From: Chaenocephalus aceratus
Lineage: Eukaryota > Chordata > Actinopteri > Perciformes > Channichthyidae
Length of the DNA: 64,000 nucleotides
Assembly: GCA_023974075.1 (NCBI GenBank)
Contig: CM043797.1
Span: 38,010,645 to 38,074,644, forward strand
Direction of reading: 5' to 3'
The notes under the pieces: model-generated
What the model saw: only the letters and a program-made list of their open reading frames with translations
Databases searched by the model: none
What the model was told of the DNA's origin: nothing
Position numbers and translations under genes: made by a program
Shown: positions 11,101 to 25,200 of the stretch, in pieces
Numbering within the stretch: position 1 is the stretch's first letter
Layout of the letters: every line of letters begins with the position of its first letter

Positions 11101-13252
11101 TCATTGGTTATGCTGAGGAAGTCAATGTTTCATGTTTTTAACCACATATGAACCTCAAGTCTACATCAGCTACATCCGCTCTGCAGATTGCCCGAACTAC
11201 TGGCAAGGGTCCCCATGTGAACATGAGGATGTTGAACATAAAAGTGTGTTTTTACGGTGTACTGAGCATGAGTTTCATCACATATGCTCCTATTTTAATA
11301 TAATTAGTTTGTACTTTGTTGTCAGAATATTTCAAATCTTTTTTTTGGTGCTTAAGATTAGCAGTAGTAAAACTGTTGGCTAAACTTGAATTGATCTTGT
11401 CAATTGCAATACACTTTTGGGATATGATATGGCATATATGATATATACCAATATGTCATTTCTGGCCCATAGGGTCAAAAAAGTAAGACATAGTTTGGTG
11501 GCATTTTGAAGAAGCGTGCAATCATGGATGGGAGTTGTTGTATTTACCACACATGCCATCGTTGCCGTCAGCTCCTCCCTGTTGAGGATGTGGTTTTTAC
11601 TGGAAGCTGAATAATCCGATGGGATCTTATCACTGAAAACAAATGGACCTGTTGAGTTGAATTTAAATAAAAACTTAGAATAAAGCCGTTTCATGTTAAA
11701 AATCGGTGTTTCTCACTACCAACAGTTTTCCTGCCGCTTACGTTCGCTCACTTTGTTCCTCTAATAATTCAAGATCCACGACTATAACTAAAATCTAAGA
11801 AGTATATGTGGCTTAAAATAGCACAACATTTACATTTATTACAACACTAACTATGCATACATCCCCTTTGTAAGCAACAAAATAAAACGGCCCATAACCC
11901 TGATTTAAACTGAAATAATTATTTAGGTTTCAACTAGTTGGAAATATTCGGACAATGTAAGTTTTTACAAAATATATTTTAATGTGGAAATGTGGCTTGG
12001 TATACCCTTTCTTTATAGGAATTAAAACGGGTATAGTTAAGTCATGGGTAAAAAAGAAAGGCACCCCTTTTTGAAGGTTTTTTTTACATTTTTTTGCTCA
12101 CATTTCATTTAGTCAATTCTCAGTCAAGTTTCCCATAAGATTTATACAACTTAAGACTGAAGGGCGGTATAGAAATGGGGAAATATGTTTACATAGCAGA
12201 GGTGGGGATTGTCCAAAACCCATATATGTACCAACGGAAGTACGCATGTGTCTTTTGAAAGGATTAAAAATGATGTCATTTTCTTTTAACTGGTAAAGGC
12301 TATTGCTGTTTTAATGCTTTAGTCGAGATATTAACGATGTCCTTGTCTTTGTTCTGCAGGTGAGGCTAAGAACCTGGGTCCACTCTCGGGTCCAAACCGA
12401 CAAAGAGATCTCTGCACCTTCTGCACCATAAGTCTGGATCAGGAGGAGGTGTTTCGCACAAAGGTGTTCGACAAGAGCGTCAGGTAAGCAACGTTACCTC
12501 TGCACCTCCTACTAAACCTCTATCCAGGTATACACCCAGACCTATATTCAGTTTTCCAGCTGATACTGTACAGGGAGGGGTTGATAACGATACAGTCAAG
12601 TTAAACATTTATTACGTGTCATAAATACTGAATTACACCACACATTCTTAAGAGACATAAAATGCCACTGAACTACATAATTACTAAGGATGTGGTCAAC
12701 AGTTATTTTGAAGGTGGTGTCTGCGAGGAAGAAAGGCCTATAGTTTTATTTTGGATGTATAATATTAAGCCTATTCACTCAATTATAAGAATCAGAATGC
12801 TTTTTTTTTATCCCGGGAGGTGAGTTTCTTGGCATGTCGTCCATTTTTAAATACAATTACTAGAAAAAATATATATAAACACAAGAACTTTAATTTTTGA
12901 AATGTTTATGAATGCATAAGAAATCAAAGTGAAAATAAAAGATAAACTAGTACACATTATTTATAAAAATAAATAAAACCAGTTATTTGCAAATAATACA
13001 ATATATAAAAACACTACGGATGCTCCGATCGCCAATTTTGGGGCCGGAATCCGTATCGGCCGATCCGATCGAGTGGGCGGGGCCTATGGGGATCTTCCAT
13101 TAAAGTGATGTTTAAAACTTAGTTAATGGGGCTCATTCACTGGCGCTTCCACAAACAACAACAACGTCATTATTACATTCAAATGAAGTACATTATTCAA
13201 GTTTACATTAACTTTGGAGAATAACACGGGAGAAATGAGCAGAAGCGCTCTC

Positions 13253-13288
<36 letters not shown>

Positions 13289-16200
13289 GTATCTCATGCA
13301 GCTCACTGATCCAGTAATGCGTGACCCGACAGTGAAGAATAAACATATTTATAGTGTAGCTAGTTCCAGAGGTAGATAAATAGCTAAGTGTGTTAGGTCT
13401 AACTCTTAGTGTGTGTGTTGCTCCGCTCACCGGTCCGTCACAGCGGGCGGATTTCTGCTTCACACACGTTGCATACCGCTATTTTACTGTCTTTTTGGAC
13501 ACCTTGAAATACTGCCAGACTGGTGAAGCCATTTTGGCGAGCTTGTTTTGCCGCACAGAGAAAGGTGTCATGTATTTTACGTCATGTGATCGGCTCTCCC
13601 GATCGGCATTTATAGATCGACAGAGTGAATATCGGCCCATATCGATCGGAGCATCCCTAAAAAACACATGTACAATTTAAATATTATATTATAGATAAAC
13701 AATAACGGCTTTTCATATCTTTCTAAAAATTGTAGGGTGGTATTATTTGTCAAACTATTAACTCTATTTGAAAAATAAAGAGCAGTAAAAAGTTTGCAAT
13801 TAAATATAGCTGCCTATTACAGAGAAGTAGAAGTCTTGGAAAGTATAAAAGTACTGCCAGTAAGTATTCATTCACACATAAAAAAAATGACATGTCCACA
13901 CAGTTAATCCGTTAGGAGAAAAAATAATATTATGGGAAGTGTCAAAGTCTCCAGTGGCCGTGTAACGACGTGATTCAGAAGAGGAATGATTGCAGTTGTG
14001 TTTTATCATGCAGTCCAGTCATTACTCATCCTCATCAAGGAAGGAAGGAATCCAAACGTCCTCCTGTATTTATGTGGGCGAAGTTTCAGGCTCTTTTATT
14101 TCCGCCTCATTGTTGAACTATAAGTGAACCGCGTCGTAGTGGATGTGTAGCTTAGGTTCCCGTCAATCGATCAACATGCCAAGCTCCAACAGCTTTACAA
14201 GAGTGAGGATTTGCTGCCATTATGTCATCGTGGAACTTCGAGGGTCATTTGTTTATTTTGTCTTATTTTTTAAGGAAGATGAGTATTTGTTTCAGAATGA
14301 TTTTAAATCAGCTCGGGAGTGCTGTTACGAAAGCTTAACCTTTTCCTTTAACTATAACCTATATCTGCTGTTGTTATTCTAACCGCCATAATAAGTTAAA
14401 TGCATTTCAGGATAATATGCTACATGTGTTTTAGGAACTGCTTTAAATTAGTTAAACATTTAGTTACCCAACTGTAATGCTCATTTCCAGGTTCATATCA
14501 GTAAGTAGTAGGGCTGCTCAATTAATCGTATTTTAATCGCAATTATGGCTTGCAACGATTACGAAAATAACGTAATCGAAATAAAACGATTATTTTATTA
14601 TTACTTCTTTTGTTATTGGTTTTTCAGTTGAATTATACTTAAAGGTGGGGTAGGTAAGTTTGAGAAACCGGCTCGAGATCGCTAGAATTTGAAAATACAC
14701 AACCGGAGAAAATCTGCCACTTCCTCACAGAGCCCCTCCTCCAACACACACGAACGCGCACATGACCAATGAGGGCACGAGATAAGTGTGTGCCCCGATG
14801 GAAGGCTGACAGGCAGGTAGGCCATCCAGTCCGTTAAACGGATTGGTTGTGCTTTTTACAGTATTACGGCTTCCACAGATGACATTTTTTTTATGGATTT
14901 GTTGTCAAAGCACTTCAGATATTCATTGCTATCGGGATGTTAAGAGCATTCCATGGAATATAACAAAAAGTGTATCTCGAGCCGGTTTCTGAAACTTACC
15001 TACCCCACCTTTAAATTTCAGGTAGTATGTAGTGTCTCTACTGGGACATGTCTCCAAGCTTTGCTGTTCAAAAAGCTCTTTATGTTTCTCATACTGCCTG
15101 TGCTGCAGCACCTCCTTTCACCCTCTGTCTGAAACCAGAGCCCAGTCTGCTCTGATTGGTTAGCTGGCCGGCTCTGTTGTGATTGGTCAAGTATAATGTG
15201 TTGGAGGCTAGCCAAAGACTATGACATGACTAACGCGCCTTATTTGACACGAAACAATCTAATCAGTTTGTACGTTTTAGGTTACATGCAATTTCCACTT
15301 TGTTGTGTTGGAGTGCGAAATCTTTAAATTATATTTATGAATCTTTATTTAAAACATTAAACTTTTGTGGAAGTTACCTGGACGTCTGAGTTGGGATCTA
15401 CTGGTCAATGCTCTTTTCCACTGTATTCGGCCAGGTCATCCTCACGTACAATGTGTTGGAGCGCTAGACACAAGAAGCGCAAGTGTGACCTAGTGATGTC
15501 ACTATGTTGGAAAGTAAAGAAAGGAGTCCAATAGAGGTGTTTTCAGCGGCGGCGTGTTGGCAGTATTTACTTACATTTTGAAGATTAAAACTTTGAGGGT
15601 TTTTTTTTAGCATACTTTTGAACTAGTCACTTATTTTCCTTAATATATAACACGGGTTGCTGGAACAGTTTTTAACATGGAACTATTGGCTGCTTTTATT
15701 CCTTTTGTAATTTAGTTGAGTTAAATTCATTGCATTTCACTGAGAGAAAATAGCTTCCTGATACAATCTCTCATGTGGAAACATTTATACTAAACTCTGG
15801 ACAAGTAATGCGTGTAGCTGGCCGATCATGTGAGAAATGTCCGGTTGGAAATTCATTTGATTACGTCTTACAAACCGTGACTCAGCTGTATGTGTGCAGG
15901 GGACCGTTTGAACTGCTGGGAAGCATGAAGTGATTCAGACTGAAAGGGCTATTTTACCAGTAGCTACATTGGCTTCAGAGGAAGGTGTGGGAGACGGGCA
16001 GCACTGACACCTTTTAGGTTTCTATCTACATCATTGCACATCTCACTCACTGTAAACACGAGCCTGGGTATTTCACAACAGCTCTTTTATTTTTTCTGCT
16101 GATTTCGGTGCGGTTCAAAAGGATTTTACAATCTCTGAGGAAGTGTGTCCTCCCACGCTCTGCCCTGTCTTCCTCTCTGTCACTCTCAACTACCTTAACC

Positions 16201-19200
16201 TCTCTTTAGCACATCCTAATAATCACTCCAATTTGTTCCATTGTGTTTTTTATCTGGTGTTTGACTCATTCTGGTTGTATATGCTCCAGTTTCTAACGGT
16301 TTAAAGGCTGTATGGACGCTCTAATTGCAGCTAATCCATGGATAAAGCACGCAGTTGTGGTTCTACCTAACTGTCTCACATTATTTCGATTTGGATGCTA
16401 CAGAAAGCAAGGTAAATGGACTGTACTTGTATAGCGCTTTATCCAGTCCCCTCAAAGCGCTTTACATACTACATGTCGTTCACCCATTCACACTCATGCA
16501 TACAGAGCAGTGTATGTTACTCTAGGAACTAACATTCACACACCGTTGGCCATCAGGAGCAACTCGGGGTTAAGTATCTTGCCCAAGGACACATCGACAT
16601 GTTGACTGCACGGGCTGGGATCGAACCCACAGCCTTCTGGTTGAAAGGCGACCGCACTCCCTCGCAGCCCCAGTCGAAGGCAGTGTGTGTTTGAGTGTGT
16701 GTGTGGTATAGGTGCATTGTTCCATGTGTTTTGAGGAGGCTGTGTGGGTGTACTCTGGATGTGTTGGCCAAACCCAGTGCGGAAGTATTTCACTATCCAA
16801 CATGCATAAATTGTAGAGTGAAACATCAGTGCGGTGAGTATTTATCCAGATATTCACGAGGCTGAGTTCCAGGTCTTGATTTCAGAATTTGAAAAGTGAA
16901 AGTATTCGGACACATGACTCATAAACTCTATTAATGTTTGACAGGCAAACGCATGTGTAAGTGGCACTCACATGCCATGTATAGGTCTTTTTAAAACTGG
17001 CCAATGCAAAGAAAAAGCAAGTGTCTGTTAAGTTGAGCCTATTCTGGCTAAGCTTTAAACCTCCACACATCCATCAACTTAACTGGCCCAATAGGACTTT
17101 TAAAGAAGACATATCCTGCAAATGTTCAGGTTGATATTTCTATTTAGTGCCTCTACTCTGACACAGGGGGTGTGTCTCAATCTCGAGTACGCTTGTTTGG
17201 TAGCACATGTCTTCCGAGCGTCTTGCTTCAGCAGCGAGGCAAGAATACTTCCTGGCATTCGTAAAACGAAGAGTGGAACAGACGAGCAGGTGTGCGTCAT
17301 ATGAGAGGCCCCGCCTTACATTTTCCACCACAGATTTGGGGAAATTGGTCTGTGCGCAAAGCATTGTGGGGATTTTAAGACCGGAGTCTACACATGTGCA
17401 GCCTCGAAATTTCTCCAAACGAAGTACGCCGGGCTAGAATTCCAAGTATGCTGGACATTGGAACAGTCCTTCGGCGGCACTCGATGACGTAGTATGCTTG
17501 AAATAGTGGCTCTGGAGCAGCTTTACTCGAGATTGAGAAACAAAACATGCTGTCAAGTCTGCTGTCTTTCACACACATCGCAGGGGTGTAGTGCTATTTC
17601 ATAGCGCACCTATGACTTGTGCATACATGATGCACGGTTGTGGCACAACCACCAAAATGGAAACATATGGACATGGAAGATTTTTTTTTAAATATTGAAG
17701 TTAAAGCATCAATTTGGTGCACTTTGAGAGCAAGATGAAGAGATCTATGGATACATCTCTCAACACCCATATGAAACAGAACTGTAAGCAGATGTACTTT
17801 TTCTTTATGGATATTTTACTAATCACGCCCCTTTTAAACTGTACTCTTGTTTTACTGCCATATAGTATTTCCTGTTTCATTTATTCTCTTATTTACTTGT
17901 ACTGTATATCATATTATTTTCGATGGCTTTACTGTATAATCACTTTAACAGTTGAACAGATCGCCACTGGGCTTTCATCTAAACACACAGCCACGTAACG
18001 TAGCCACAGCAAAACAAAGGTCGGGGGTCGTTGGTCAAGCAACACACCAATCAGAGAGCAGCATTGAGCACACCTCAGGCTGTGTTTTATGTGTATTCTT
18101 TATTTATGATTTTATTTCACATTTTTTTTTTTGTGGAAACTTTTTCACTTATATGCATTTTTATTTATTTTTAAAACCCGGCAACCCGACCCCCGCTGTG
18201 ACATTTCTCCATGCTAAAATATTCAAAAAGATATACATTTTGTGAACCTGTTGTGATTGGTCAACCACAATGTCCCGCCCTTTCATATCGCGAAGAAGAG
18301 TGTGTTGGAGCGCTAGCCAATAGAAACGCAAATGTTGCATAGTGATGTCACTATGTTCAGGAAGTAAAAGGAGTCCAAGGGAGTCGTTTCAGGCAGGGGG
18401 GAATGTGTAGGAAGGACCTTTGGGATTTTAGCCTTTTGCAGACCATTTTAAATGCACAAAAACCTATATAACAAACTACAGGAAAGGGAAAACCCCAAAA
18501 AGCATAACTTTTTAAAGAAAAATAGAAATGACTGACTGCAGTTTTACCTAAACATATAAACAGTGCGATTCAGTAAAACAGTCTAAGTTCAGTGTGTTGG
18601 GACAGGTGGTCAACCTGCTGGATGCACGCACCTTGAGTTGGTGCTTAACCTACAACCGGCTGTGTCACACACAGCCGGTCAGCTCTCGATGTCGGTGGTG
18701 AGGTCATCGTGTTGGCAGGATTAGTGGCACAGATGCTTTTGTCCTCTGTTCCTGCCAGCGCCTGCAGGGCAGAGGGTCACGTGCTGCACCAGAGAGGTCG
18801 AACCAGGGTATACATGTACTGCAGCACATGCTGTTTGAATGTTCTCTCCCAGTCTCTGCATGGGTTTCTTTATGTTGCTCAGGTTTCCTCACACAGTCCG
18901 AAGTCATGCAGGTTAGGTGCATTAGAAACTCTAAATGAGCTGTGAATGTGTTGGGTTTTTTGCATAATAGGGCTGTATGATTTGGAAAAATTAAACGCAA
19001 GTACTTTTTAAAACAAATGATTTTTTATTATAATTCTTTTTAGAGGATCTGTACCAAAGAATTATGTTTTGTAAAGTCTGCAAGATATGATTTGTAGGAC
19101 CGGTAACCAAGCCCCCAGGACGCCGTAATCGCGATTTAAAATACGATTAATTGAGCAGCCCTACCTTGACATTTTCTTTAAACATTATTTTTGCAAACCA

Positions 19201-22200
19201 GTATCATGACAAAATGACACATGTTTAAGAAACCGTTGCTAGCAGAAAAGAGGCTTTTATATATATATATCTATATAGGTATTCTGATTCTGAACTGCCT
19301 CAAAGTTCCCCAAATGGCACGTCTCATTAGTTTTTAAATAAAGCCAGATTTGCTGTAACCTTACAGATATGTAACTGCTCCAAGCGACTTCATTTTCCCA
19401 TTATGTTTGACATAGGTTAATGTACAGGATTATAACACAATGGTCTTCCAAAGTAATTGTAAGAGGCATTGCACTCTGTTTGTCTGCATGTTAAGGAAAT
19501 GACAAATACGGCGAAAGTGATGCATTTGAATCCACAGCGAGATATTCCCCCAAACCCGATGAGTCCTCATGACTCCCTGCGTCGTCCACCTTCTGCTTTT
19601 ATGTGTTTATGATGGTATTGCTCAGATATGATGTCATTACAGAAGCACAAAACCACATTTTTAAGGAATTACGTACATAATTTAGAGCCATAAACAGAAC
19701 ATTAGATATTACACAATTATTATAACTAACAGCAAGTCAAGCATATAGTTAGGTTAGGTGGATGGTACGATGTAGCTGACGAAATTACACATTTAAAGTT
19801 ATATTAAGTCAATTAAGCACTCATTAGTCAACAGATCTTAAAGGTGGGGAAGGTAAGAATGGAGAAACCATTTTATCCAAAGCGACTTACATACTCAATA
19901 CTGTGGGCAATCCCCACAGGAGCACTTTGGGGTGAAGTGTCTCAGGGACACAACGACATGCTGACTGCAGTGGGACTCGAACTTGCTATCTCCCTGATTC
20001 GAAAGTCCAGCACACTGTCCACTGAGCCACAGCATGCCATGGATAATTACAAAAAGTGTTTCTGAAGTGAATGACCTCCCCCACCTTTAATTTCTATTGC
20101 AGGTGACGGAATACATTTCTGAAAACTGATTTTTGTCACAAATTCACAATAATATCGAGATCTTCAAATTCTAACTTTGCAGTTTTTATACACTTTTTAA
20201 AAAGGAGTTTTTTAAGTGGCTTTCAAAAGTCAAACTCTGGTTCAGTGCCCCGTCTGGTGTGGTTTGTTTGGACAGTTGCGAAAGCAGTAATTACAATCTG
20301 GTGTTTGCATGGCGTTGGACCGTTTGTGAGTTTTTCTCGCACCATTTCCAACCGAAGGCTACGTCGGTTCAACTGCAGTCAGAACGTAAGGCAGTGAACT
20401 AATGTCCGTGCAGTATCATTTGAGCTGATGGACAAGAGTGGGAAAGGACTGAGTTGGACTAAAGCAGACATTTGATGCTTGCTTTACATCTGATCCGAAG
20501 AGAACATACAGAATAGCATTATTTGTAAGTGTGACAAAGGTAACTTCACTACGGACTGACGGCTTCAGGCCGGGTGATAGGGCACTTTATTAGCGTGATT
20601 GCACAGTATATGTTGTCTGTGGCTGATTGTGTGCACCTGGTGTCCTGTGGTGTCTCCTCCCCCCTCACCTGTGTCGTGTTGTGATGATTGGAGGGTGGGT
20701 ATTTAGGCTCTGTTGCCCTGTCTGTTGAGAGGGCTGGGTGTGTGCGTGAGATCCTTGTGGCTGCAGGATGTGGACAAAGAGAACAGCAGGATTGAGACTG
20801 AACTTTGTGCCCATGTTTTAATAAATGCCCACGCCGGGTTATATTTTTGGACGTTCTGCCTCTGCCTCCTTGCTTGGTCTGGGCCGCTCAACGGTCAGCT
20901 TCACAGTAAGGAACACCTGACACACTGACGGTATCACCGAACATTTCTGTGGCGCGTTTGACTTCATGTTGCTCGGTTAATGTTTTCTCCATTTCCATGG
21001 CTACATTTCTGACCAGTAAGAATGACTTCTACCACTACTGTTTAACCCCTGCTCCTTTGTAAAAGCATTACCCTGAGCAAATGGGCTACATATTTGATTT
21101 GTGTCCTGTGAAACCAAACCAGAAATAAAAAAAACCCAAATGACCTTTTTCGCTCTAGTTTGGATTAAGAATGGTTAAAAACTACAACAACTCAATAACC
21201 AAGCCTTCACGATGAGCCATTTCTTGAATCCGGCTGTTGCCACTAATCTGTTTATCACACATTGAAACACCCACTACACACACTTTTTTTTTAAAACCAA
21301 AAGATGCATCCTTGTGTCCTAAATGAATCCTCTGTCTTTGTTCACAGCCCCTTCTATGGAGAGGACTTCTACTTTGAGATCCCTCGTCCATTTCAGTGTT
21401 TATCCTTCTACGTTTATGCCAAGAGCGTTTTCCAAAGGGACCTACCTGTTGGTGAGTTTCTTTAAGCACGGCACGGACACAAACATGTTTTCCTATTCCA
21501 GTTAGAACTCTGTAGTTTAATGTGTTTGTGTCTTTACAGGCAAGGTGTCAATCAGGAAGGATGACCTGGCCAAATACAGTGGAAAAGAGCATTGGTGCAG
21601 CCTTCACCCAGTAGATCCCAACTCAGAAGTCCAGGTAACGTCCACAACAGTTTAATGTTTTAAATAAAGATTCACAAATATAATTTAAAGATTTCGCACT
21701 CCAACACAACAAAGTGGAAATTGGATTGCATGTAACCCAGCGTTTCCGCCAGGGGGGCGTCTTGCCGTCATTTGATGACCTCATTCAGCTCGGAACGCCC
21801 TGAACTCGAGCAGAGGGCGTAAAAAATAAAATAATGTTATCGTTTTGAAATGACAAAAAGAACCAGGACATCCCTCTGTTGGAGGGGCAACGGAGTCTGG
21901 TGGGATTCTTGTCGCCGCCAGCAAAGCGTGTTCCTGTGATGGAAAGTGTACTGCCGGCGAGCCTTGACGGGGCGGGGTGCTAGTGGAGCAAGCGCGTGAA
22001 CTGCGAGCGCCGGAGCCTCGCAGCGGCGAAACTGAGGCTCCGTGGTAAACTGTGGTAACCTGACGAGCCGGAACTCCCATCACTACTACGTAAAGAGAGA
22101 GTATCTATAAAAGGGACAGCTCAATTCAAAATTCAAGTCACGCGACACAACGTGACGTCACACCTCCCGCTCTCGGGGCGGACGCCCTCTCAGCCCTGGT

Positions 22201-25200
22201 CTGGCGGAAACACTGATGTGACCTAAAACGTGCAAACTGATTAGATTGTTTCATGTCCAATAGTTAGTCATGTTTCAACAGCGGTCTTCTATTGGCTAGC
22301 GCTCCAACACATTATACTTGATGGGCTAAGGGGCGGGACATGGCTAAGCGTTTGACCAATTGCAACAGAGCCGGTCAGCTAACCGATCAGAGCAGACCGG
22401 GCTCTGGTTTCAGACAGAGGGTGAAAAGACACACGGGCAGTATGAGAAAAATAAAAAGCTTTTTGAACATTAAAGCATGGAAACATGTCAGAGTAGAGAC
22501 ACTGAAAACGAGCCGAATAAGGCCCCTTTAAAATGTGTATACCGCCTAAATCAAGGCTAATAAAATTGTATACAAGTTTTCTATGATTATTGGTTCTTAA
22601 TAGTTGTTGGAAATGGTAGCACCTACCTAAAGTACTAATGCTTATGATTCTATAGCTATAATCTTGACATATCAGGTGTTTTTATTTTGGGCCCATGTCT
22701 GCCTTTCAGCATTTTCTTGATCTTTTTTTCGGGATGCAGTTTCTAGTTTCTTTCGCATATAGCGCATGTGGGTTGCCCTATTTCAACTGTACATGTCTTT
22801 TATCAGATATCAGCGCGGTGTGGTTGCGCTGGGTGAAACTACAGCTCACTGCCACTTCTGTGCTGCTGCAAGCTAACGCGTTGACTCGAGCTGCCATTAG
22901 CCCACGCCAGACTATTCTGGGTTTGTGCCGCTACACTGATTCACTCACAAGTAGACACTCTAAACTGCAAAGTCAGTGAGAGAGCGAGGAATTATTGCAA
23001 TACCTCTCTGGCTTTTAGTCAAACGGCTGTTATGTGAGCAGCTTTGTAATGAAGACAAAGGTACACCGGCTTTTTGAAAAGGGAGGATACTAACGTGTTA
23101 TGTAGGTGTTGTTTTCCTGATGTCATTGGTTCATTTAGATCCTTCAAAGTAAATATAATATTAGCTTAAAGGCCTATCTTGCATCAGAGAGAGAGCTGCC
23201 TGCCTTCTCAGCCAAGTGCTGATTTGCAGAGTGCAAGTGTGTGGGCGTTTTGTTTGGCTCCGTCTCTCTCTACATCTCACTCACTCTCTCTCTGACACTT
23301 CCGAAGGCGAGACCGGCAGCCTTCACCACATCCGACCCCGTAAAGATCTTTTATGACTGATGGCAAAATGTGCAGCTGCTGTGGCTCTTGTCACACACTT
23401 GTACCAACATTAACCTAAAACAACACGAGGCTGAGACCGGACACATGAGAGGAAAAAGACCCAGAGAAATGTTTAAAACAAAATGCAATTACTAAATGTT
23501 TGGATTATTGATGCGTTCATGTGTTCACCACAGCTGGACAATGTGGTTTGAATGACTTACTGCTTTTAACTTATTATATGTCAACGTTTTCTTACAAGTT
23601 GATATTTTGTATTACTTAAAATCTGGAGTAAAGAGTACAAAATGTATCTGAGAAAATAGTGGTGTTGAAGTATAAAGTAGCATAAATCTACAAAACCTAG
23701 TTAAACTCAAGTACCGTACTTTTCGGACTATAAAGCGCACCTGCATATAAACCACAGCAGCTAAATTGTCCGTCTGTCTTGCTCTCGTTCTGTCTCTCGG
23801 TTCCACTTTTACTTTTGTCTCATTCTTTTCCGGCCTCCAGCTTTTCCTGCTGGAGCCCGCCGCTTAAAGGTGGAGGGCGCGGACCGGTCACAGAGCCCAT
23901 AGTGTTAAAGGTGGTTAATTTTAACTGTAAAATCCATAGATTTAGGAGGCTCCCTAGTGGCCGCTAGCTGTACAAAAAAAATGGGGGGAAAAGTCGCGGT
24001 TTATAGTCCGAAAAGTACGGTAGCTCAAATTGCTCTTAAGTGTAATTCATACCGCCACTGCACACGTTTCTATCTCATGTCGCATCCCTTATATTAACCT
24101 GGGTTTTGATTTGAAACCTTTGTGTCGTAGTTTAAAACACAGACGTGATGTTTTGAGTAACCGCTCCCTCTCTGCTCCTACAGGGAAAGGTTCACTTGGA
24201 GATGCGGCTGAATGAAGTGATCACAGAGAACGGATCAGTGGGTCAACACTTAGTGGTCCGGTGAGTACCATCACATCAGACTTCATTTAGCTGCACTTAC
24301 AAAAGCCAAGAGTACCTCGCCTGAGAAGCCATGTCTGATCTTGTCTTATAAACTGGGAATGGTTGCTATTTCTATATTTCATGCAAATGTATGAAGTATT
24401 GCATATTAAAGGTGGGGTAGGTAATTCACTTCAGAAACACTTGTTATATTCCATGGAATGCTCTTAACATCCCGATAGCAATGAATACATTAAATGCTTT
24501 GACAATAAATCCATTAAAAAAAAATGTCATCTGTGGAAGCTGTGGCGCTGTCAGAAGCACGACGAAGTAACTGGACGGCCTACCTGCCTGTCAGCCTTCC
24601 ATCTGGGCACAAACTTATCTCGTGCCCTCATTGGTCATGTGCGCGTTCGTGTGTGCTGGTCAGGGGCTCTGTAAGGAAGGGGCAGATTTTTTTTCGGCTG
24701 CGTACTTTCAAATTCTAGTGCACTCGAGCTGGTTTCTCCATTCTTACCCTACTTTTTTAAATGCTGTCTTGGAAACAAGTTGACTTTTTTTTCCTTTTTT
24801 TTTTACATTACATGTCACTTGTTAGACGCTTTTATCCAAAGCGACTCACATACTCAATACTGTGGGCAATCCCCACAGGAGCACTTTGGGGTGAAGTGTC
24901 TCAGGGACACAACGACATGCTGACTGCAGTGGGACTCGAACTTGCTACCCCCTGATTCGAAGTCCAGCACACTGTCCACTAGGGATGGGAATTTGAAAGC
25001 AAATGTATATTCGAATATTCGACCCCCAAAAAAACGGTTAACCGAAATGTACATATCCTATTTAAAAAAAAAAGTTGACAAAAAAATAAATACATGATCA
25101 CAGTTTGAACAGTTGACAGCTATAGGCCTACAGCTTTCACGCTTAAAACATAACTTTGTTTTTAATTTAAAGAGGGATCACACACACGAACAACCTAACG

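Larger units (their letters stand above)
12484..21347 (+). other. rasa2: rasa2 intron 2
   Basis: 8.9 kb, the largest intron. It holds a hAT-like element (13015-13659), fragments of another (14509-14610 and 18967-19163), TTAA-flanked MITEs (14643-15010, 19842-20086), repeat family D pieces (about 15020-15500 and 18240-18420), a SINE-like piece (16411-16680), a terminal-inverted-repeat element (17172-17545) and an LTR-like segment (20555-20930). Confidence 0.85.
21635..24183 (+). other. rasa2: rasa2 intron 4
   Basis: 2.5 kb. It carries a reversed family D element (about 21655-22535) split by a hAT-like insertion (21738-22215), then about 1.1 kb without recognised features, then a palindromic-end MITE (23712-24022). 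Confidence 0.85.
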
